Assembly (NCBI GenBank): GCA_002359315.1
Contig: DEMS01000004.1
Location: 1 to 34,862 of the forward strand
Direction: 5' to 3'
DNA from: Bacteroidetes bacterium UBA2664
Lineage (GTDB): Bacteria > Bacteroidota > Rhodothermia > Balneolales > Balneolaceae
Length of the DNA stretch: 34,862 nucleotides
Numbering within the stretch: position 1 is the stretch's first letter; every line of letters begins with the position of its first letter. Under the pieces are notes generated by a model. That model had not been told where the DNA came from. It worked only from the letters and a program-made list of their open reading frames with translations, and searched no databases. A program made the translations under genes and the position numbers. Shown here one piece after another: positions 30,961 to 34,862 of this stretch.

Positions 30961-32469
30961 TTAATTAAGAATGCAATCAGAATCTTCAAGTAACCGAATC
31001 ATTTTCCGACTTTGTAATAATTCAACGGCTTTGTTGATGTCATCCTTGAAATAGTTGTCCTCTGTGGCATGAGGGATCGTCTCTCTGACAAGCCGGTGAA
31101 CCAGCTCAACACCGCGTCCCGGTTTTAGAGGTTTCCTGAAATCAAGAGCCTGTGCGGATGTAAAAAGCTCAATTGCCAGAACGGTTTCAACATTTTCATA
31201 TACTTTATAAAGATGCAAAGCACTAATGCTGCCCATACTCACATGATCTTCTTGTCCTAAGCTTGTTGGGATGGAATCAACAGAAGATGGATGACACAAT
31301 ACCTTATTTTCAGAAACCAGTGCTGCGGAGGTGTATTGGGGGATCATAAAACCGGAATTAATACCGGTCTCCTGCATCAGTAGCTTAGGCAGGCCATCAT
31401 TGCCCTCTAAAAGAAGATAAGTTCTTCTTTCTGAAATACTTGCCAATTCTGCGAGTGCCAGTTTTGCAAAATCCAATGAGAGTGCGAGTGGCTGGCCATG
31501 AAAATTACCTCCGCTTAAGATATCCCCATCTTGAAATACCAATGGATTATCCGTAACTGAGTTTAATTCTGTTTCTATAACCGATATTGCATGCCGTAAT
31601 GCATCCCGGCTTGCACCATGTACTTGTGGTACACATCTGAGGGAGTAGGGATCTTGTACTTTCCCACAATTTCGGTGAGATTCCAATATCTCACTTTTCT
31701 CCAGTAAATGCCGGATATTGGCCGCAACCTCTATCTGCCCTGCATGAGGCCGGATATTGTGAATTCTTTCATCAAAAGGGGTTATGCTGCCCTGCAGGGC
31801 TTCCAGGCTCATTGCAGATATGATATCTGCAGTTTTTAGCAGAGAGAGAGATTTTTCGAGGATGTAAGCTCCATATGCAGACATCAACTGGGTGCCGTTA
31901 ATCAGGGATAATCCATCTTTCGGTTGCAACTCTATAGGCTCGATACCCATTGCTTTCAGTACCTTAGAAGCATTAATAGCCATGTCATCATTCTGATCCC
32001 AAAACTGTCCCAATCCAAGCAGGGGCAATGACATATGAGCCAACGGGGCAAGGTCTCCCGATGCGCCTACACTCCCTTTTTCGGGGATCACAGGAATTAA
32101 ATCTTTTTCAAGAAAAAGCAGAAGACGATCCAGCGTTTGAGTAGATATTCCGGAATACCCCAAGCCGAGAGAGTGAACTTTTAGTTCCAGAATCAACCGG
32201 CAAATATCTTTTGGAATCATATTTCCCACACCGACAGAATGTGAGAGAATCAGGTTTTTTTGGAGCCTGGTCAGGTCTTCACCCATAATGCGCTTGTTTG
32301 CCAGAGCGCCAAATCCGGTATTGATACCATAGTAGGTATTGCCATCACTAAGTGCATTCTCAACGATCTTTCGTGCAGCTTCAACGGTAGATGGGTCTGT
32401 TCGGATAGAATGGCAGCTTTTTTCAAGATCCTCATAGAGGGTAGCTACATGTACATACGTTTGATCCAT
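30961..32469 (-). CDS. hutH: Histidine ammonia-lyase
   Basis: 502 residues from ATG 32469 (MDQTYVHVATLYEDL). The frame extends 12 codons upstream (32505), but that segment, IYSIALKNMI, is unlike the family start. The MIO-forming Ala-Ser-Gly is in GSVGASGDLAPL near 137-148, with TYYGINTGFGALAN near 45 (catalytic Tyr), NGTQLMSAYGA near 190, QDPYSLRCVPQVHG near 275 and SMGSISALHLYKV near 405. It deaminates histidine to urocanate. No hutU, hutI or hutG is next to it, so the rest of the pathway lies elsewhere. Tyrosine ammonia-lyase or aminomutase relatives use the same motif, but the Ser-Met-Gly and QDPYSLRC context favours histidine. Confidence 0.93.
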   Translation of the reverse strand: MDQTYVHVATLYEDLEKSCHSIRTDPSTVEAARKIVENALSDGNTYYGINTGFGALANKRIMGEDLTRLQKNLILSHSVGVGNMIPKDICRLILELKVHSLGLGYSGISTQTLDRLLLFLEKDLIPVIPEKGSVGASGDLAPLAHMSLPLLGLGQFWDQNDDMAINASKVLKAMGIEPIELQPKDGLSLINGTQLMSAYGAYILEKSLSLLKTADIISAMSLEALQGSITPFDERIHNIRPHAGQIEVAANIRHLLEKSEILESHRNCGKVQDPYSLRCVPQVHGASRDALRHAISVIETELNSVTDNPLVFQDGDILSGGNFHGQPLALSLDFAKLALAELASISERRTYLLLEGNDGLPKLLMQETGINSGFMIPQYTSAALVSENKVLCHPSSVDSIPTSLGQEDHVSMGSISALHLYKVYENVETVLAIELFTSAQALDFRKPLKPGRGVELVHRLVRETIPHATEDNYFKDDINKAVELLQSRKMIRLLEDSDCILN

Positions 32470-32653
32470 AATCATATTTTTTAATGCAATAGAATAAATG
32501 TACAAAATGCGAAAGATATCCTCAGTTGTAAAAGCATGGGAATCAGATTTATATAATAATTGGAGTTCTTATTACCCATATTCAACAGATAACCTTATAT
32601 TTCCTGCTTAGCAATGTTTATAATAATAATCAAAAAGAATAGAGAATCGGATT

Positions 32654-33868
32654 ATGGCGAATATAAATAATTATAAAGGCGTGATTGGTATTTTGACAGG
32701 GGGCGGTGATGTGCCCGGATTAAATCCTGCAATACGTGGCGTAACCATTCGTGCGATAAATGAAGGTTATAAAGTAATTGGAATACGAAGAGGCTGGGGT
32801 GGCATGATTGATATCGTGCGGGATAAAAATGCAGATAACAGAGAAAACTTTTTTGAATTGACTGAAGAGGTGGTGAATCGTGCAGCCAGAACAGGCGGTA
32901 CATTTCTGCACAGTTCACGTACAAATCCCAGTAAGGTAAGTAGAAAAGATCTGCCTGAGCAGTACAGAGAAAAGTATACGGATGATATCAATGATTTAAC
33001 ACCGGAAGTACTTAAAAACCTTGATTTTTTGGGTATTGACGCTATGATTCCAATTGGAGGGGATGACACACTTAGTTACGGTGTGAGATTGCATAAAGAA
33101 GGATTTAATGTAGTAGCGATTCCAAAAACAATGGATAATGACGTTCCCGGAACGGATTACTGTATTGGTTTCAGTACCTGTATTTCTCGGACTATTCAAC
33201 TGGCCAACGATCTCAGGACGCCGGCCGGTTCTCATGAGAGGTTTTTGGTGATGGAAGTATTTGGCCGCTATGCGGGATTTACAGCTATGTTACCAACATT
33301 GGCCGGAGCGTCTCATCGATGCCTTATTCCAGAGTTCAAGTTTGACCTGGATCATCTCACTCAGATAATGGTTGAAGATCGAAATAGTAGCTCAAGCAAA
33401 TACTCCATGGTCATGATCTCAGAAGGAGCAATGATTGAAGGCCGCGATATGGTTTTTGAAGGCGACGAAGCGGATGCATACGGGCACAAAAAATTGGGTG
33501 GGATCGGTGATATAGTATCCGCCGAACTCAAAAAGAGATCTGCTGAGTATAACAAAGGCAGAGAAATTGGTGTAATCAATCAAAAATTGGGTTATACCGT
33601 CCGCGGTGGCAGTCCGGATGCGATTGACAGTATTGCACCGATGGCTTTCGGTAACATTGCACTGGATCATGTACTTCGAAAAGAGTTCGGCAAGCTGGTT
33701 GTACTGAATAATGGATCGTACGGAAGTACAGACATTGAGGTAGTGACCAGTATGGAGAAAGTGGTCGATATCGACAAATACTACAACAGAGAGAGGCTCA
33801 GACCATTCTACAATGTATTTGAAGGTCAACCCCTATTCATTATGGCAAGTAGCCTTTCAAAAAAATAG
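32654..33868 (+). CDS. pfp: 6-phosphofructokinase, pyrophosphate-type signature
   Basis: 404 residues. Phosphofructokinase fold with GILTGGGDVPGLNPAIRG near 12-29, GGDDTL at 135-140, PKTMDND at 157-163, GSHERFLVMEVFGRYAGFTA near 193-212. In ATP-PFKs the equivalent residues are Gly-Asp-Gly and Pro-Gly-Thr; Asp138 (GGDD) and Lys158 (PKT) are the pair that mark pyrophosphate-dependent members. It should therefore carry out the reversible phosphorylation of fructose-6-phosphate with PPi. The length is typical of the long, group III type. It is divergent from hutH and ends in a strong terminator. Confidence 0.88.
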   Translation: MANINNYKGVIGILTGGGDVPGLNPAIRGVTIRAINEGYKVIGIRRGWGGMIDIVRDKNADNRENFFELTEEVVNRAARTGGTFLHSSRTNPSKVSRKDLPEQYREKYTDDINDLTPEVLKNLDFLGIDAMIPIGGDDTLSYGVRLHKEGFNVVAIPKTMDNDVPGTDYCIGFSTCISRTIQLANDLRTPAGSHERFLVMEVFGRYAGFTAMLPTLAGASHRCLIPEFKFDLDHLTQIMVEDRNSSSSKYSMVMISEGAMIEGRDMVFEGDEADAYGHKKLGGIGDIVSAELKKRSAEYNKGREIGVINQKLGYTVRGGSPDAIDSIAPMAFGNIALDHVLRKEFGKLVVLNNGSYGSTDIEVVTSMEKVVDIDKYYNRERLRPFYNVFEGQPLFIMASSLSKK

Positions 33869-33901
33869 TTTTTTGATTGTTTTAACGGTAAAAATGATAT
33901 T

Positions 33902-33939
33902 CGGCGTTTTTTACAATTGTAGAAGGCGCCGTTTTTTTT
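33902..33939 (+). terminator. Strong intrinsic terminator of the phosphofructokinase gene
   Basis: 13-bp stem with some G-U pairs: CGGCGTTTTTTAC (33902-33914), loop AATT, GTAGAAGGCGCCG (33919-33931), followed by eight T (33932-33939). Confidence 0.9.
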
Positions 33940-33948
33940 AAGTGAGAT

Positions 33949-33997
33949 GGCAGAAGGCAGAAGGCAGAAGACAGTGGGCAGAAGACAGTGGGCAGAA
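33949..33997. repeat. 7-bp tandem array (GGCAGAA)x7 with a second unit
   Basis: Seven units of exactly 7 bp: three GGCAGAA, GACAGTG, GGCAGAA, GACAGTG, GGCAGAA. The alternation of two unit types implies a 14-bp duplication step. It is the reverse complement of the TCTGCC[C/T] class at 15270-15346. Confidence 0.92.
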
Positions 33998-34011
33998 GAG
34001 TTAATCTATGA

Positions 34012-34106
34012 GTTATCCTGACGGAGGTCAGAATCTACGTCTTAAAGAGGTTATTTTAGTTAACTGTATTACTTCGGAGATTCTGAAATAAATTCAGAAT
34101 AACGAG
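34012..34106. repeat. Diverged REPIN-like inverted pair of TCCTGA palindromes
   Basis: Unit A 34012-34036: GTTATCCTGACGGAGGTCAG then AATCT. Unit B 34072-34106: CTTCGGAGATTCTGAAATAA then ATTCAGAATAACGAG, in the opposite orientation. The arrangement is as at 1408-1506, with a G-to-A change kept on both sides of the palindrome (TCAGAAT for TCAGGAT), i.e. a compensated variant. Confidence 0.7.
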
Positions 34107-34115
34107 GTTCATTTT

Positions 34116-34157
34116 GCTTATAGCTTATAGCTGATAGCTGATAGCTGCGAGCTGAGA
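34116..34157. repeat. 7-bp tandem array (GCTGATA)x6
   Basis: Units GCTTATA, GCTTATA, GCTGATA, GCTGATA, GCTGCGA and GCTGAGA: all 7 bp. The same class reappears at the window end (34841-34862: GATAGCT, GATGAAT, GATAGCT). Confidence 0.9.
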
Positions 34158-34172
34158 GTTGTAAACCAAGGT

Positions 34173-34652
34173 TCACATTGAGATATTAATAAAAAAGTAG
34201 TACGCCAAAATGATTGCAACACCGACTTTTAAGCCAGTGGCAATCAGAAATCCAACAAATGAACCAAGAGCGGATCGAAGTGCAGAATCTGTTTTTTTTC
34301 CTGCGATCAATTCACCAATAAAGGCCCCGACAATTGGGCCAAACAGAATACCGGCCGGCGGGAAAAAGAAGATTCCCAAAACACCCCCCAAAAAAGCCCC
34401 ATAAATACCCGTTTTGCTTCCGCCCGTACGGCGGGCTCCTTCTGCCGGCAAAAAAGAGTCAATCGTGGCTGTGATTGCAACAACAACTCCCCAGGAGATT
34501 AAAAAAAGCCAGGAGAAGTGGTTGTCATAGGTAAAATGAAGAATTAATATCCCGATGTAACTTAAAGGTGTACCGGGAACAATGGGAATAAAAGCCCCGA
34601 TGATTCCGGCAACCATAAAAAACCCTGCGACGATGATTAAAAATGTCTCCAT
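34173..34652 (-). CDS. DUF456 family membrane protein
   Basis: 159 residues, nearly all hydrophobic. Pattern METFLIIVAGFFMVAGIIGA, FIPIVPGTPLSYIGIL near 22-37, then a polar link with GARRTGGSKTGIYGAFLGG, and a Gly-rich end FGPIVGAFIGELIAG. The PxxPGxPL motif and Gly-rich helices fit DUF456. Four to five membrane segments. The function of the family is unknown. The gene is alone, between repeats. Confidence 0.88.
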   Translation of the reverse strand: METFLIIVAGFFMVAGIIGAFIPIVPGTPLSYIGILILHFTYDNHFSWLFLISWGVVVAITATIDSFLPAEGARRTGGSKTGIYGAFLGGVLGIFFFPPAGILFGPIVGAFIGELIAGKKTDSALRSALGSFVGFLIATGLKVGVAIILAYYFFINISM

Positions 34653-34862
34653 TCAGTATGAGTTGTTAAGATTGGATTAAAATCTATTCACTAAAAAATA
34701 TCACGTGTCGTTCAACCAAGATATGTGAATTCCTACGACATCCACAGCAGAAAGATTCAATTTTGACACGAAGGAAGCATTAAAAAGTTAAGATCTATCC
34801 ACCGTCAAAATACTCATCAATCAGATATTTTTTACTTTCTGATAGCTGATGAATGATAGCTG
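34653..34862. other. Intergenic end of window, heptamer repeat at the edge
   Basis: 210 bp upstream of the DUF456 gene. Apart from the GATAGCT units at 34841-34862, which run off the window, and GACACGAAGGAAG at 34764 that resembles the CGAAG-type dispersed repeat, I see nothing in it. The DUF456 promoter should lie in the first 100 bp. Confidence 0.5.

Larger units (their letters stand above)
33869..34172. other. Gene-free region with terminator and four kinds of repeat
   Basis: After the terminator (33902-33939) come a GGCAGAA heptamer array (33949-33997), an inverted pair of TCCTGA-type palindromes (34012-34106) and a GCTGATA heptamer array (34116-34157), right up to the stop of the DUF456 gene. 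I see no coding sequence in it. Confidence 0.75.

Noticed and set aside
33419..33829. Minus-strand open frame of 136 codons
   Set aside because: It is antisense to the phosphofructokinase gene and without recognisable motifs.

Overview
This window looks like chromosomal DNA from a member of the Bacteroidota/Balneolota/Rhodothermota group, with Balneola-like bacteria the best guess. The reasons are protein family content (DUF4270 lipoprotein, DUF5916 outer-membrane protein, sugar oxidoreductase with a Tat-like leader, zinc-less ECF anti-sigma, bacterial ComA), start codons that mostly lack a Shine-Dalgarno sequence, and intergenic spaces filled with short dispersed palindromes and tandem heptamers. 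The taxon is an inference. Gene content is mostly housekeeping; there is no phage, transposase, CRISPR array, tRNA or rRNA that I can see.

Layout. 1-6.5 kb: a Gfo/Idh/MocA oxidoreductase (minus), a DUF5916 outer-membrane protein, a short remnant of a DinB-family gene, and a cluster of small membrane proteins of unknown function. 6.5-11.4 kb: sucC, uvrB, a SAM methyltransferase and aat. 11.4-14 kb (minus): an ECF sigma factor, its probable membrane anti-sigma and an exported protein with an internal duplication, with an ECF-type promoter in front and an intrinsic terminator behind. 14.1-16.6 kb (minus): a YdjM-like membrane protein and a LolC/E-type permease. 16.7-26.2 kb (plus): glgB, malQ, comA-like phosphosulfolactate synthase, a short GT5-only glycogen-synthase-like protein, a DUF4270 lipoprotein, an outer-membrane protein and an exported TPR protein, ending at a perfect hairpin. 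26.3-27.5 kb: rho with a short basic N-terminus. 27.5-30.9 kb (minus): miaA, purS, clpS, purQ, lptB and a rhodanese, closely packed. 31-32.5 kb: hutH (minus). 32.6-33.9 kb: a phosphofructokinase with pyrophosphate-type residues and a strong terminator. 34.2-34.7 kb: a DUF456 protein.

How the genes fit together. glgB and malQ remodel alpha-glucans. The GT5-only protein lies in the same run but lacks the donor-site motif and the second Rossmann domain, so it probably does something else, perhaps with the envelope proteins (DUF4270, OMP, TPR) that follow. aat and clpS, 18 kb apart, are two parts of the bacterial N-degron pathway. PurS and PurQ are subunits of one enzyme and clpS sits between their genes.

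The most unusual content is intergenic. I count at least three dispersed palindromic or repeat families and several sequence classes of 7-bp tandem repeats (plus an 8-bp class). Some abut coding sequence exactly: one supplies the stop codon of the permease and another ends at the base before the aat start codon. I found no clear new defence or mobile system. The best candidates for something undescribed are the GT5-only/DUF4270/OMP/TPR module and the multi-family heptamer repeats.
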